The translations under genes and the position numbers were made by a program. DNA of 64,000 nucleotides from Rotaria sp. Silwood1. Lineage: Eukaryota > Rotifera > Eurotatoria > Philodinida > Philodinidae. The notes beneath the pieces are model-generated. The model worked only from the letters and a program-made list of their open reading frames with translations, had not been told where the DNA came from and did not search any database. The stretch is from positions 124,001-188,000 of the forward strand of contig CAJNOP010000325.1 in NCBI GenBank assembly GCA_905250075.1, written 5' to 3'. Each line of letters begins with the position of its first letter. Position 1 is the stretch's first letter. This document shows positions 35,901 to 48,329 of this stretch, piece after piece.

Positions 35901-38900
35901 AGATCTAAATCAGTTTTTTATGATATATCTGAAAGAAATCATCGAAAATTATTATTATTTTTTTTTTTTGTTTTCTCAAAATGAATATATTCAAATTAGA
36001 AGATTTCAATGATTGCTATCGAATGATATCTTCAGAGTATGCCTACTAGGTAATTTAAATTTGTTTTCCACATTAATATTAGTATTTCTAGGCTAATTTT
36101 TGAATTCTACTTATTTCATTCTACTAAAAAGCTTTTATGCGATTAGATTTAACATATCGGAAAATATATTTCTCATTATTTAAATTGATGAAAGATTGGC
36201 TTTCGTTTTTCCGTCTGAATACACACTATGAAAAGATGCTTCAAGCGAAGCTTGATCTGTTTACGTCATTATATAATGAAAAATACTACATGATTGACGG
36301 TACTTGAAGATGACATTTTCAATTTGCTAGATGGATGCATTAATATATATTTTAATAGCTTCTTATATTTTTTATGCTATGTTGACCTTTTAGATATAAT
36401 AAATACGTTTTTCTCAAAATGTCATGCTTATCAAATACTCTTTCGTTTTCTTTTTCACAAGTTTGAATTCTTAAAATATAATTTAAGTTCTTGAAATATT
36501 AAATTTATAATAAATACATAAACTAAACTTATATATATTTCATTCTATTTTATCGAAGTATTTAGTTTTTCTTGAATCTATCAATAAATTAAAAAAAATT
36601 GATTTTATAGTTTTGTCTTAATTTTTATGATATTTAAATAATAATAAACTTTTTTTTTTTTTTTTTGTTATGACATAGACAATATTCGAAGTAAATCCAT
36701 CTTCAAACAATACAGCATGTGCAATTATGAAACGAAAACGAGCTCATGATGAAAAACTTATTCTTAAACATGATAAAAAAGATCAATCATTATCAGAAAT
36801 TAATGATGATGATCAAACAAAAACACTTGAGGTTTGTAATATTGAATACAATAATTAAAATGAAAAATTTAAGTTTTTTTTTTTTATTTTAGGTCGATAA
36901 TTTAACAATAACAATTCAAGATCCAAATGAATTAGATAATGATAATAATATGGAATCATCACGTAAAAAGAAGAAAAAAAATCGACGAGAAGTTGATAAA
37001 GAATTTTTTATTCCATATCAACCAGCTGATTTTAAACGAGAAAAAGGGTAACAAAAAAAAAGAAGAAATTTTAAATGTTTTTTTAATTTTTTTCTTAAAA
37101 TATATTTTTAGTTTGGAAATTCAATCTTTTGAACGTCAAACTAATGAAGCTGTTATGGATTTAACAAATGATGATGGTACTCAAATACGAGGTCCAACAA
37201 TACAAAAAACTAAATGGTTAATAAATTAAAAGAATATTTATTTTAATAGATGAATACTTATTTTTTTTTTTTGGTTTTTAGGGATCGTAAAAAGAAAAAA
37301 TTTGTTACTGTTGGTCAAACTGATGCAAAAACAAAAAAAATTAAAACAGAAAGTGGTCAATGGATTCAAGCATCTTATAAAACTAATGCGTATGTTGATT
37401 TTTTTTCTTTAATTACATGATTATCAAATGAATTTTTAGGAAAATAGAATATATTGATAGGAAATAATTTCAAATTTCCGATGAGAAAAATTATATCGAA
37501 ACGGAAAACTATTAATCCTATTGTGGAATATCTCTAAATATCGATGAATCGATCAAAATCATATCAGTAATGATAGAATTTTTATTCTAAGAAAAACTAA
37601 AAACTTCCGTTTGTTGGTTAAAGTAATGTTACAGCATATTCACTAGAGTTGAAGTAATAAGTATGTCTAGCAAGCTTCATATTGGCCAAAAAAAATATTC
37701 TTAATATCAAGGTTTTTCTTTTTCAATAGAAATGAATCCTATTATTTTCATATTTTGTAGAACACCAGTTTCTCTCAATAAAACACTAGCAAATGAAGTT
37801 CTTCAGCTAATTAATCACTTTTGAGTCAACATTATATAAGTCATAATGAGATATGAATACGCAGAGAAGAGTTCGAGTGTTTAATTTATTGCTTCGAAGA
37901 TACTGTATTTCTAAAGCCAACACAGCGGTCTCGGTTAGAAAAACTAATTTTCAAATTTCGACTTGAAACTTTGTATAGAGATAGACCTTAACAAGAATAG
38001 ATTATTGTGAAAGTTCGAGATCTTGTTACTATTTCTATCCTTAAATATGATGAAAAGACTGAAAGTTTTTACCATAAACTATTCATACTAATCTCTATGG
38101 TAAGTTTCAAGTCAAACTTTTCGAAAATTAGTTTTTTCCCAGTGTAACTGAGAAACACTACAGCTTTCAATTAAAAAATACAGTATCTCGGTAGCAATAA
38201 GCTTAGGGTTCAAACTCTTCGTGAAGTATACATAGTTCTCATTCAATAGATGTTTATCATTTTTGAAATTTGTATTGTACGATTGTTTATGCAATTTTCA
38301 TTCATAAGTTTTGATAGAAGAAAATATTTACATAACATTCTTTTAAAACCATTCGTAATTAGACCTGTAAGCCGATCGACTAAGCCATCGGAGCATAAAA
38401 ATGTGTAGTAGATATTTGAGAATTTTCGATATCAAGGATTAGTTTTCAAGGATGTTCTTATCTTTTTTCTTCTTATCATCATGTTCTCTCGCATTATTTT
38501 CTTCTTTCTTATTCATTTCAAAATTTCACACTATTAAGAAAATTTTTTTTTAATTAAAACATCGAAAATCTCAAGTTGTTGATTCATGCATAGACTTATA
38601 CATTTATTTGTAAGCGAAATATGAGAGTAGAAATTCCTCTCGGCTCAAAAGTCTTGCAAATTTAAGTTTGTGATCATTAAGACTTTCTTTCATGCTATTT
38701 TTTTTATGTATTTTTAGTTACAAAAAATGGCTTAATAAATCAAAAGTACTTGACAAAGAATTACCAGATAGTCGTCGAAATAAATCTGAAGATCATATGC
38801 ATAATGATGAAATTTCTACTGCACAAGCTAAGCCACGTATGTCATTTTTATTTCTTATGGATTTTTCTTTTTTTTGAATATCATCTATTTTTTAGGACAA

Positions 38901-39176
38901 TTTCAACAACGTGTAAAACAATTAATGAATCGACAAAAATCTCAATTAAAAGCTAAAGGTCAACAAATGCCAAGTCATTCGGAATTGAAAAAGCCTGAAC
39001 AAATTGTTAAAAAACGTGTTGAAAAACGTCAACGACAATCATTACAACGTGCACGTCAAATGCGTAAAGGTGGTCGAACGAATTATAAGAATAAACGACA
39101 TAGTAATAAACCAAAACATGCTCGAAATTCGTCTTCGAATACAAATAATTCATCGAAAAGAACTAAAAAGAAATAA
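32912..39176 (+). CDS. DDX54: DEAD-box RNA helicase DDX54/Dbp10
   Basis: Fourteen exons give 819 residues: 32912-32936, 32991-33074, 33452-33522, 33586-33774, 34013-34062, 34133-34174, 34230-34325, 34805-35786, 36679-36831, 36893-37047, 37112-37216, 37282-37389, 38718-38836, 38896-39176. Helicase motifs appear in order: Q motif near [45 protein letters not shown] and [11 protein letters not shown]. The C-terminal DBP10CT region ([39 protein letters not shown]) marks DDX54 specifically, followed by a Lys/Arg-rich tail. The protein acts in the nucleolus in large ribosomal subunit assembly. TGTAG ends 9 nt before the ATG, and the MRLC stop is 207 bp upstream. Intron 12 (37390-38717) contains a foldback element. 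Confidence 0.96.
37866..38220. mobile_element. degenerate foldback element in DDX54 intron 12
   Basis: Arm 37866-37972 is the imperfect inverse of 38102-38220. Shared words include GAAGAGTT at the outer tips, GATACTGTATTT in the middle and GACTTGAAACTT at the inner ends. About 130 bp separate the arms. No frame, and target duplication not resolved. Confidence 0.6.
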
Positions 39177-39400
39177 AGTTTTTTTGCTTGTAATTCCGAT
39201 TGTTATTGTTTTTTTGTTTTGTTAAAAAAAAAAGCAAAACCAAATATCATATTGATACTCCATCTATCAAAAACATTGTTTTTATTGGTCGTTTGGTAAA
39301 TAGTAGCATTTTGGAGGAGGAGTCAAAAAAAATCATTTGATTTCTAAATATAATAAATTTTTCTTATTTTTAGATTAATTTTTTTTTTCCTAAATAAAAT

Positions 39401-42400
39401 ATGACAAGTGAAAACGAATTAGATGTTATTAAACCAATGGACACTATTGAAAGTAAAGATGAACAAACTTTATTAACTACTTCTGTTGAACAAGCAATAA
39501 CACCTAAAGAAGAAGACGAAAAAGTAAATGTTGAAAAGCCAAAACGTCCTGGACGAAAAAAACGTGAATCATCATCAATATTAGATACAAAAGAAGAAGC
39601 AAATTTAAATATTGCTAATAATATGGATACTCAACCACTTTTCGAACAGCCAATTATTCTTGAAGGAAAACGTTCACGAAAACCAACATTACGATTAGAA
39701 TTATCTGATTTAACAACACCAAAAAAAGAATTATCTATTCCTCAGGTAAATTTAAAAACTGTATTTATTAGTTTCATACTGATTATATTCTTACTTATCA
39801 TCACTCATAATCAGATTATATGAAATATAGAATATTTTTTTCTTTATTTATGAAAAAAAAAGAAATCATTTCATAAGATGGAGCTATCGTGAACCATCTC
39901 ATGTAGGATGGAATTTTCCCATCTATACGGAGTCCTAGTAGACAAATATTCCTAATCGTATATATATATCATAGATAGAAAAGCTTTACATTGCTAAACT
40001 TCTAGAACAAGAATTATTTAAAATTCTATTTGATCTAGCCAATGATGGATGAGAAAGATTAAGAAGTAAAACAAACAGTTATTCAGGATGAGTTCTGTTT
40101 ATATTTGAAAAACAACTTTAGCTGCAATCGTCAGAAGATTTCTAGTGAATATATCTTTCAAAATTTTGATTATCATATTATAAAATTAAATTTTAGTCGT
40201 TTATAAACGATGAATAAATCCTTCGAATTGACGTTTTTTTTGTTTTTCTTATGCATAGGTAATTAAATAATGAAGACGCATACTATAATGGAAACGCTTT
40301 TTTTTTTCTAATGACACAATTAAATTTATTTATTCTATATAAATGAAGAACATCTACTTCTTATATAAATTTTTTGTAAAATGACTTATACTTTTTCTCG
40401 ACTATTTTTCATTATCATCTCTATAAATACTACTATTTTAATAATAATTTTAATATTCTTTATTTAGGGTCATGGAAAACCATTAGGTGAAATTGAATAT
40501 AGTAAGACGAAAAAAAACACTAACAATCAATATTTATTAAAAAATTTTTTTAATCTAAATCTTTAGTTAATTATCAAATAACTCATGCATCAACTGATGC
40601 TGTATCTCGTATGCGCAATATATGTTTTGGTCGACGAGCAGTAAGATAAATTAATTATTCAATCAAACATATAAAATTATTCTTTTTCTTATTTTTAGAG
40701 TCAAACTAATATAAGACAAAATCTTCGAGAATTTAAAGGATTTGAATTTGAACGTGATGGTGATGAATATCAACGACATTTAAACAATTTAATCAAGTAA
40801 ATTTATATTAGTTTTTATGTAAGATAAATTTTCTTTGATAATTTTTTTTTTCTTTTATATTTAGACTAAAAAAGGATCAATTACGATCAATTTCAGATAT
40901 TCTTGGTTTACCAGCATCTGGTCGTAATAATGAACATGCTGAAAGAATATTAAATTTTTTAATGAATCCAATTGATGAAGGAAAACCAATACCAGAAAGA
41001 AAAAAGTCCATACGACGTAGTTCAAAAAAATCTAGTACTAATTCAAAACAATCAAGTCATACAGATGATGAAGAAAATGAATTCGAAGATAAAACAGAAG
41101 TAAATCATAGAAAAATTAAACAAAATAAATATTACTTAATACTATTTCAGAATGGTAATGATGATAAACATGAAGAAATTTTTAATGATGAAGAGGACGA
41201 AGAAGAAGAAGTAGAAACCGATGATGATTATATTGGTAGTGATGAAGAAAGTGGCTTAAATACTAAAGATGATCCAGATGATTTTGTTTATCAACCTGGA
41301 AAGAAAACACCTAAGAAAAGAACATCAGTTAAACGTTCACGAAAAGGAACTGGTCAGAAAAGAAAAAAAGGTTTGTTTTGATAATTAGTAAAATTTTCAG
41401 TTTTGATCATTCAATGAGTTTTTTTAAAGAAATACCTTTATCAAATTATCAAGTATCTTCTAAGAATAAAGTTCGTTTTTTTTTGGAGATAACAGAATTT
41501 TTGTTATTGATATTTGAAGATAGAAGGTATTGAAAAGTTTGACATACTCAAAATGACCTCGTCTTAGGAAGAATTTGATCTGCGTGAACGATTTAACTAA
41601 AATTATTATAAATCAAAGAAAAAAAGATTTATTTTTCACTTGGCGAAGTTTCATGGGTGATAAAAAAGTATTTCAAGGACAATTCTTATCTCTTTTAAGC
41701 ATTGAAACAAATGTCAAACTAAACAGTGAGGTAGTGAGAGTATTTTTCAAATTTTTTTATCTTTCAATTACATCTAATTCTATTGTGAACAATCTTAGAA
41801 GTGAAATATTTTTCTAAATAATCTCAATCGAAATAATATTCATTATTTGAGACATTCTTCAAAAAACATGTGTTTAGCCTGTAACGTTATCAAACGTTTT
41901 TGCCATGACTCACGGCCATGATAAGCATTCTATGTAGCTCTATGACAACTATTTTTAACTTTTGTAGAGCTTCAGTCATTTGTTTTTCTTATCATCCCAT
42001 ATTTACAGATATTAGTCGTTAATAGTACTTCTTTTTGTGATTTGTATTCCAAGCTAATTCATACTCTGCTTATAAAATCTTGTTGCATTGAAATCAAATG
42101 CATTAACAGAGGATGATTTGTATAAAATATACAATCAACAACAAGAACATATAGCTAAACTATTCATAGAAGTTAATGTATAGACGTTCTAAAATGATCT
42201 ATTGTCATGAATAATGAATTTTTAATTTGCAATCTTTCAGTTTGCTGGAAATATAATTCGAATTGTTCTTCATTGCATTAGAATATTTCTTTATTTTACG
42301 TAGTCTCATTTAGCTCGTCATGAAAAAAACTTAAATGACATTAAGTGGGTGTACTTTTACATACCACTAGCATAAGTAGTAGCTTGGTAACACCTCACAT

Positions 42401-43379
42401 TGATACAGTCAGTGCGACTTTTTCAATTCTATTGATTTTTATAGTCGACACAATGCCTAATGTTTAGTCTAAAGTCTTTAATCACTTTAACCACTTATTA
42501 ACTAACAAGGAAAGATTCTCAAGTAATAAATCGCTTATAAGATGAAGCTGTATTCAATCGAATGATCCTAGCGAGTAGGGAAAAATATTCCAGATGGATT
42601 TGAGCTATTGATCCTTCGTTGCTGAGATATCGAATCTTTAGGATTGGATTTTTTCTGTAGGGTCCTAGTTTTTGAAGAAAAATTAACATTTTTGAATTTT
42701 AAGATGAAATTTCAAAATTTTTTTGATTAAGTCTCTTCGAGATATGAGTTATTTGAAATAAAGACGTTATTCCATGATTACAATAAAAGAAAACCTGGAT
42801 ATTTTGAAAGATTCACATCTTGAAGAGACTTGATCAAAACTGACAAAATTTCAGGTCAAAATTCAAAACCTTAGCAACTCAGACATCGTAGTTCGAACCA
42901 CTCTAGAATATTTAATTACTCTCTTGGCACTATCGATTGAATATAGTCTCAGATGAAAAACAATTTATCATTGATGAAAATTTTCACATAAGTCAAAATA
43001 TGATAGATAGTATATGCACTAGCAAGATGTTTTCTATACTTTTATTTTATGTAGGTGCTGCAACAAGATCAAAACGTGGTCGTAAAAGATCTAAGATTAT
43101 GATAGATGAAAAGACCGAGAATGAAGATGTACCTGGTCCTGCTGAACAAATGCAAATAAATGATGAAGAAATCAAAAAATCAAATGAAGACAATGTTACG
43201 ACTGAAATAAATACTGATGAAGTTAAAGTTTGTTATTTTCATTTTCAAAAAACAAAAAAGAATTAATTATTATACAATTAATTTGATTTTAGAATGATAA
43301 TCTTCAAACTATAGACACAAATTTACCAGAACAAAATGACGCAACCATGAACAAAAATGTTACAGAAGTAAAATTTTAA
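39401..43379 (+). CDS. DEK: DEK chromatin-associated protein
   Basis: Eight exons (39401-39745, 40468-40501, 40567-40640, 40699-40796, 40865-41099, 41151-41370, 43055-43227, 43293-43379) give 421 residues. The core matches DEK: GHGKPLGEIEY, FGRRASQTNIRQNLREFKGF, then the SAP-type DNA-binding helix pair around LKKDQLRSISDILGLPASGR and ERILNFLMNP. Flanks are acidic and basic (EEDEEEEVETDDD, KKTPKKRTSVKRSRKG), as in DEK. The C-terminal DEK_C winged-helix domain is not visible. Exon 8 can alternatively splice at GTAAAA (43368) to 43439, ending at 43459 with a different six-residue tail. DEK alters DNA topology and chromatin in the nucleus. Its ATG is 224 bp after the DDX54 stop, and TTTTTAG ends 27 nt upstream of it. 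Confidence 0.88.
42583..42913. repeat. degenerate inverted repeat in DEK intron 6
   Basis: Arm 42583-42747 and arm 42813-42913 are imperfect inverses. AAATATTCCAGA and TCTAGAATATTT form the outer ends; GATTAAGTCTCTTCGAGA and TCTTGAAGAGACTTGATC lie at the inner ends. It is probably an old foldback element. The host intron (41371-43054) is 1.7 kb, against about 60 bp for most others. Confidence 0.5.
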
Positions 43380-44078
43380 TAAAATATTCCACAAAAAAAA
43401 AACAAAAATATTTCTTCGTTGTTTATTTTCTTTTAAAGATAATTCCAACAACAGATTAAACCATGGACAAAATAGATTTTCTTGCACGCTAATTTCTTCC
43501 TTTATGTTAATTGTGTGATATTTTTTCAGCTGGTTTTTTTAATGTTCCGGCCAATATCCATATATGTTTATGTATATATTTCTATATATATTATTCTTGG
43601 TAGTGATTGTTTTTTTTTGTGTTGTGTCGGAAACAAAAGATTAAACAAGCGTGAAAATGTCATCTATGATTTTTCGTTTCTTTTCATTTCTTTTTTGTTT
43701 AGTACTTTAGTTCTTTTGTTTGCATTCACGTACGGACTTTTAATCCGAAAGAAAAAGAACTGTTCTTGATTTAGCCGTTTATTATTATTATTTTTTTTTT
43801 GAACATATATGTTGATTATAAACATAGTCGAGCACATGTAAACTGTTATCGATGTCTTCTTTTTTTTTTTGTATTCTAACAGTATTCATGTGAATGTCTG
43901 TTTTCTGTTTTTTTTTTTCTTTTTGTGTAAGTGTTTCATGTATGTGTGTTTGTTTATTGAAAGAAACAAGAAATATATGCATACAAAAAAAAAAACCAAA
44001 GCTTATGTTTTATGTTTAAGAAAACCAAAAAAAAAAACAAATAATTTACTTTTTATTTTTCGATGAAAAATAAGCAGA
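43380..44078. other. intergenic, about 700 bp, T-rich
   Basis: Between DEK and RNF144 on the same strand. Contains the alternative last DEK exon (43439-43459) and many T-runs. No further gene. AAGCAG ends two bases before the RNF144 start triplet region. Confidence 0.5.
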
Positions 44079-46981
44079 ATGGTTGAAGAAAGAGTGAAAT
44101 TATGCGATGAACATATATTCCAATGTTCAATATGTTGTAATGATATTGATGATAAAAGAAATGTTTATGAAATTGAATCATGCCATTGTCAATTCTGTAA
44201 AGAGGTGCGTTTGAATTTAAATTTATCAAAAAATCGATTTCTATAAATTTTTGTTTTTCTATTTTAGTGTGTGCGTCAGTATTGTAACAGTCAAATAAAT
44301 ACAGCGTAAGATAATTTATTAATTTATCTCGACAATAAACTAATATCTTTTGTAAATCTAATTGATTTTTTATCTATAATCTATTTTATGCAGATCGGTG
44401 CCAATTCGCTGTCCCAATGGTGAATGTAATAATCGATTATCACTAAATGAAGTATTTCAATTAATTATTTTTTCTTCATATAAAAAAATTCACATTGTTT
44501 TTTTTTTATTGTCTTAGCTTCATTCTCTGCTTTCTGATGCACAATATCAACTTTATAATAAATTGTTACTTGATCATGGTTTTTTTGTCTTTCTTTTGAG
44601 TTTTTTCTTTTGTCTCATTAATTATTGTAGAGGTGACAAATGATCCTCATCGACTCTTTTGTCCACATGTTGATTGTGGTCAAGTACTATCAATAATTGA
44701 TGAAAGCAAAATTCATAAAGAACATCCGATGACTTGTACAAAAGTAAGAAAATAATTTTTATTTTCATATTTACCTAGTTTTATATTCTAGTGTCAAACA
44801 ACATTTTGTTTAAAATGTCGTTCACAATGGCATCCAAATGAACATTGTTCTGATTTACTGTAAATATTGAAATAAATTCAAACAGAAGATTGTAGATTCT
44901 TTTTGTTCTAAATTTTATGTAGTACACCATATGAAATGGAAGCTGATTCCAATATAAAACGTTGTCCAAGATGTCGTTTTCCATTAGAATGGATTGCCGG
45001 TTGTGCACAAATAATGTGTGTTAATTGTAAACATATTTTTTGTTGGTATTGTTTAAAATCACTTGATGTATATATGAAATTTATTTCCTTTAGTTCTTTT
45101 TACGATGAGAATATTATTTGTTTTTTAGAATGATTTTTTTTTGTTACATTTCGAAAGTGGACCTTGTCGAAATAGGTATGATATGATCTAAAAAAAATAG
45201 AAACAAGAAAGAGAGTTGGAGTTTTCACCATTGCAAAGAGGAGACTTTGAGGCATTGATCCACAGAAGAAGCACTATATTCATAACTTTTTGGAAAAACA
45301 AGATTAAGCAAACTGAAGTACTCAGAATTTAAAGTGCTATGAGAACTGCAAAACCCTCGATGTTTTGGAGATCTTGTTTTTTCAGTATCCTCCTAAAAAC
45401 ATCTTGAAACATTATGTTTCTTATATGGTTCGATAATATCAAGTTTCGTTTTCTTCAACGATGAAAATCGCGGCTCTGTTTTGTGCAATCGAAATCTGTC
45501 CAATGACTTTTGAATTATCCCGTATATGAACTAGTTTCTTATTGCATTGCAGGAACGTTAAGGGAATCCACTGCTCTATTCGAAGTTCCTGAAGAACGCG
45601 ACTCATAAGAAATATTTCAAGCTTTTAGACTAGGTAAATCTTGAAGAGTAGAGCAAAATTTGTTATAGACTTCAAGTGCCCAAATACTTCCTTCTAGAAA
45701 ACATTTGCTTGACTTTCTCAGCCACAATAGGTCCGATAGTAGGGGTGGGAAGTTACCGTTACCCGGGAGTTACGTTACCGGGTAACTAGTAACTTTTGAG
45801 TTACTAGTTACCGAGTAACTAGTAACGCCGGAGTTACCAGTTACCAGGTAACTAGTAACTTCGAAGTTACTAGTTACTTTTGGTAGGTAACTTGTCTAAA
45901 AAGTCGAGATATCGCTTCCTAATGACAGAATATCATCTATTCATCATTCAATTAAATTACGAGTTACTTGGTAACTAGTAACTCCTATGTGCGTTACTAG
46001 TTACTCGGTAACTCGTGAGCTGAATAAGTACTGTAATGATGGTATTCACTCATTAGGAAGCGATATCTCCACTTTTAAGACAAGTTACCTACCAAAAGTA
46101 ACTAGTAACTCCGAAGTTACTAGTTACCGGGTAACTGGTAACTCCGACGTTACTAGTTACTCGGTAACTAGTAACTTGCGAGTTACTAGTTACTTGGTAA
46201 CGTAACGGTAACTTCCCACCCCTATCCGATAGAACCGAAATTTTTCTTAGAGATACTAAAAATTGTTGCGAATACCTACTTTTCTATTATCTTCTTCGGT
46301 TTGAATGAAAAGATCAAAGTATTGAGCGTACCTTTAATAATACTTAAAATCAATATAGTATTTAATAGACAACACTTCGAAACTATATTAGCGATGGAAA
46401 TAAGCAAAAGTCGAGAATGTTTTGATTTTAACACTCGAAAAGTGGAATACCTTTAACTAAAATGATGGTGAAGAAATGTGTCCTAGAATAAATAAAACAA
46501 AGCAAGCTCTATGCGATTAGTAACAGCAGCTACATCATGCTGCACATTTTAATCCTAGAGCGATTGTACTAGCAACTATTTATTTTTTTTTTTGCTTAAC
46601 TTATTTTTATTCCTTAGACTGGGTCATTCTCGTGCATCACTGTTTCTTCATCGTCTTACAATTGTTGGTATATTTATTGGTTTAATTCTATTGCTTCTTA
46701 TTGCTATACCATTTTTAATTTTAACTGCACCTTGTTTATTATGTTGTCGTTATAAACAAATAAAAAATCGTTTAAAAAATTTAACAAAATTAGGACAACG
46801 TTTTCAACAACAGCAATATACACCAACAGCACATCCATCACCATCATCATCATTAAATCAATTAAATAATTCATCATTGATTGATATCGAACAAGACACA
46901 AAAACAATGATCAAAACTTCATTATTATCTTCATCATTAAAAAATATCAATCAATCGAAACCTGAATTATCATCCGTTTGA
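44079..46981 (+). CDS. RNF144: RNF144-type RBR E3 ubiquitin ligase with C-terminal membrane anchor
   Basis: Nine exons (44079-44204, 44268-44305, 44394-44451, 44518-44578, 44631-44743, 44792-44859, 44923-45067, 45129-45175, 46618-46981) encode 339 residues. RING1 starts at CSICCNDID and runs to CKECVRQYC. The in-between RING has CPHVDCGQV and [18 protein letters not shown]2 reads [19 protein letters not shown], where Cys182 matches the catalytic thioester cysteine of RBR ligases. After [13 protein letters not shown], a signature of RNF144A/B, comes a membrane span (about residues 228-255) and a Cys pair, then a Ser/Gln-rich tail longer than in human RNF144A (292 residues). The ligase works by the HECT-like RBR mechanism at membranes. 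Intron 8 is 1.4 kb and holds a palindromic hAT-like element. Confidence 0.94.
45740..46224. mobile_element. 485-bp palindromic hAT-like MITE with perfect target duplication
   Basis: The element begins TAGGGGTGGGAAGTTACC and ends in the exact inverse; the first 23 bases of the two ends are identical. The 8-bp TCCGATAG occurs immediately outside both ends (45732-45739 and 46225-46232), a perfect target duplication of hAT size. Almost the whole element is an inverted repeat: matching arms of about 240 bp include TAGGTAACTTGTC and ATATCGCTTCCTAATGA on each side. The outer arms are built of many copies of GGTAACTAGTAAC-like units. No transposase. Confidence 0.92.
46474..46576. repeat. dispersed 103-bp repeat, copy 1
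   Basis: Aligns without gaps to 54769-54871 at roughly 70% identity, with shared words AAATGTG, GCGATTAG/GTGATTAG, AACAG, ATTTTAATCCT and TACTA. Both copies lie in introns. Confidence 0.65.
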
Positions 46982-47202
46982 TCTCTCTCGCTTCTTTTTT
47001 GTTTCCTTTTGTGAATATTTTTTTAAACAGTAATTATTCAAATCTTGTCTTTGTTGTAAAAAAAAAAAAGAAAATAATACAGCTTTTTTGTATAGAGTAA
47101 AAATAAAATATAAGATATATATATATATGAAATTTATTGATTATTAAGTAGAACTGAAGAAAAAGCGTATTAAAAAAACATCATTTGTTTTGTTGTCTTT
47201 TA
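46982..47202. other. convergent 3' gap of 221 bp
   Basis: RNF144 (plus) and ACBP (minus) end towards each other here. AATAAA-like signals occur on the plus strand near 47100. No gene. Confidence 0.6.
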
Positions 47203-47524
47203 TTATTTAGTTTGAAACTCTCGAACTAAAGCAACATATTCTTGTTGAGCAACTTCTTTAGCTTTGCCTTTATTTTTATCCCAAGCTTCCCATTTAGCTT
47301 TGCCTTTCAAATCAATCATGCTTGGTTTATTGGTATTGTTATCACCAATAGTTGCTTCTATAAAAATAATTCAAAAAAAAAAAAAATCAATATGTATTTT
47401 CAATTGAATATCTTATTAACTTACGTTTATAAAGACCATAGAGTTTAAGTAAATCATCATTCGATAATTTATTATTTAAAACTTTCACGTCTTCAGCAGC
47501 TTTATCGAATTCAGCTTGGGACAT
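47203..47524 (-). CDS. ACBP: acyl-CoA-binding protein
   Basis: Two exons (47425-47524, 47203-47357) encode 84 residues, near the standard 86. The family core is complete: [28 protein letters not shown] with the ligand-contacting Tyr and Lys, and [19 protein letters not shown] with the conserved KW..W...KG pattern. It binds medium- to long-chain acyl-CoA esters in the cytosol and supplies them to lipid metabolism. The intron falls inside the YKQAT motif. No N-terminal targeting sequence. Confidence 0.97.
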
Positions 47525-48329
47525 TGTTAATAATAGTTATGATGAAGAAACAGTAAGGTTTATATAACCACAACAAATAACATAAGATAAGATATTTTTA
47601 AATAATAAACAAATAGATATTCAGATAAAGAATATAATTATATCATAGTTACCTTACCTTGTTTCTTTTTATTAGTAGATATTTAATCGAGTTCTTAGCG
47701 ACTCGTTGAAAACCGTGTAATATGTTTTTAGGACATGTTAAATTCTTTATATTGTCTCTAATGTCGTGTCCAACGCGACAGACATAGCTAATGGAGACGC
47801 ACACTGCTTCATTTTCTCTTGGAATTCCTGTACAACATGTTCATTTTCCTCTCTAAACAACTTACTTTTTAAATTTGCCTTCTGTGCTAGTAAAAATATG
47901 TGTTATATTCATACAAACAACATTTTCAACAGTTCTTCAGATTCGAACTAGAAGTGAACATGTCGATCTCTAAATATCATTGAAGTAGAGAAGATTGTTA
48001 TGAAATCAATTGAAAAGATTGATATATGTTGCTCGATATTATAGCTAATAATACAAAGTTCAGATTAATTGAAAGACAGGCTCAGTCATGTTTTAAACTT
48101 ATTTATTCATTTGATTGTTTATTAGTGAAGAACCCAGAATATGTTGTCTTTCGTCGTACTTCTAATTATTCTCAAGAACAAGAAAAAAAGTAATACGTGG
48201 CAGAAACGGCAATTGAATAATTTTATTATGATGATAAACAGAGCAATATTTAAAGAAAAAAAAAAGAGTTAAAAATAATCATTGTAAAAATGTAACACCG
48301 AGCAGAATGAAAATATGTTTAACTAGGAA
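47525..48329. other. intergenic, about 800 bp
   Basis: Between the HEAT-repeat gene stop and the ACBP start, both on the minus strand. A short open frame at 47766-47951 on the plus strand has no recognisable feature. Nothing else seen. Confidence 0.55.

Noticed and set aside
36294..36494. 66-residue frame in a DDX54 intron
   Set aside because: Falls between exons 8 and 9, whose junction keeps the DDX54 frame; composition is that of intron.
45987..46205. Open frame rich in VTSYxVTSN repeats
   Set aside because: It is a translation of the GGTAACTAGTAAC-like units of the palindromic element, not a gene.
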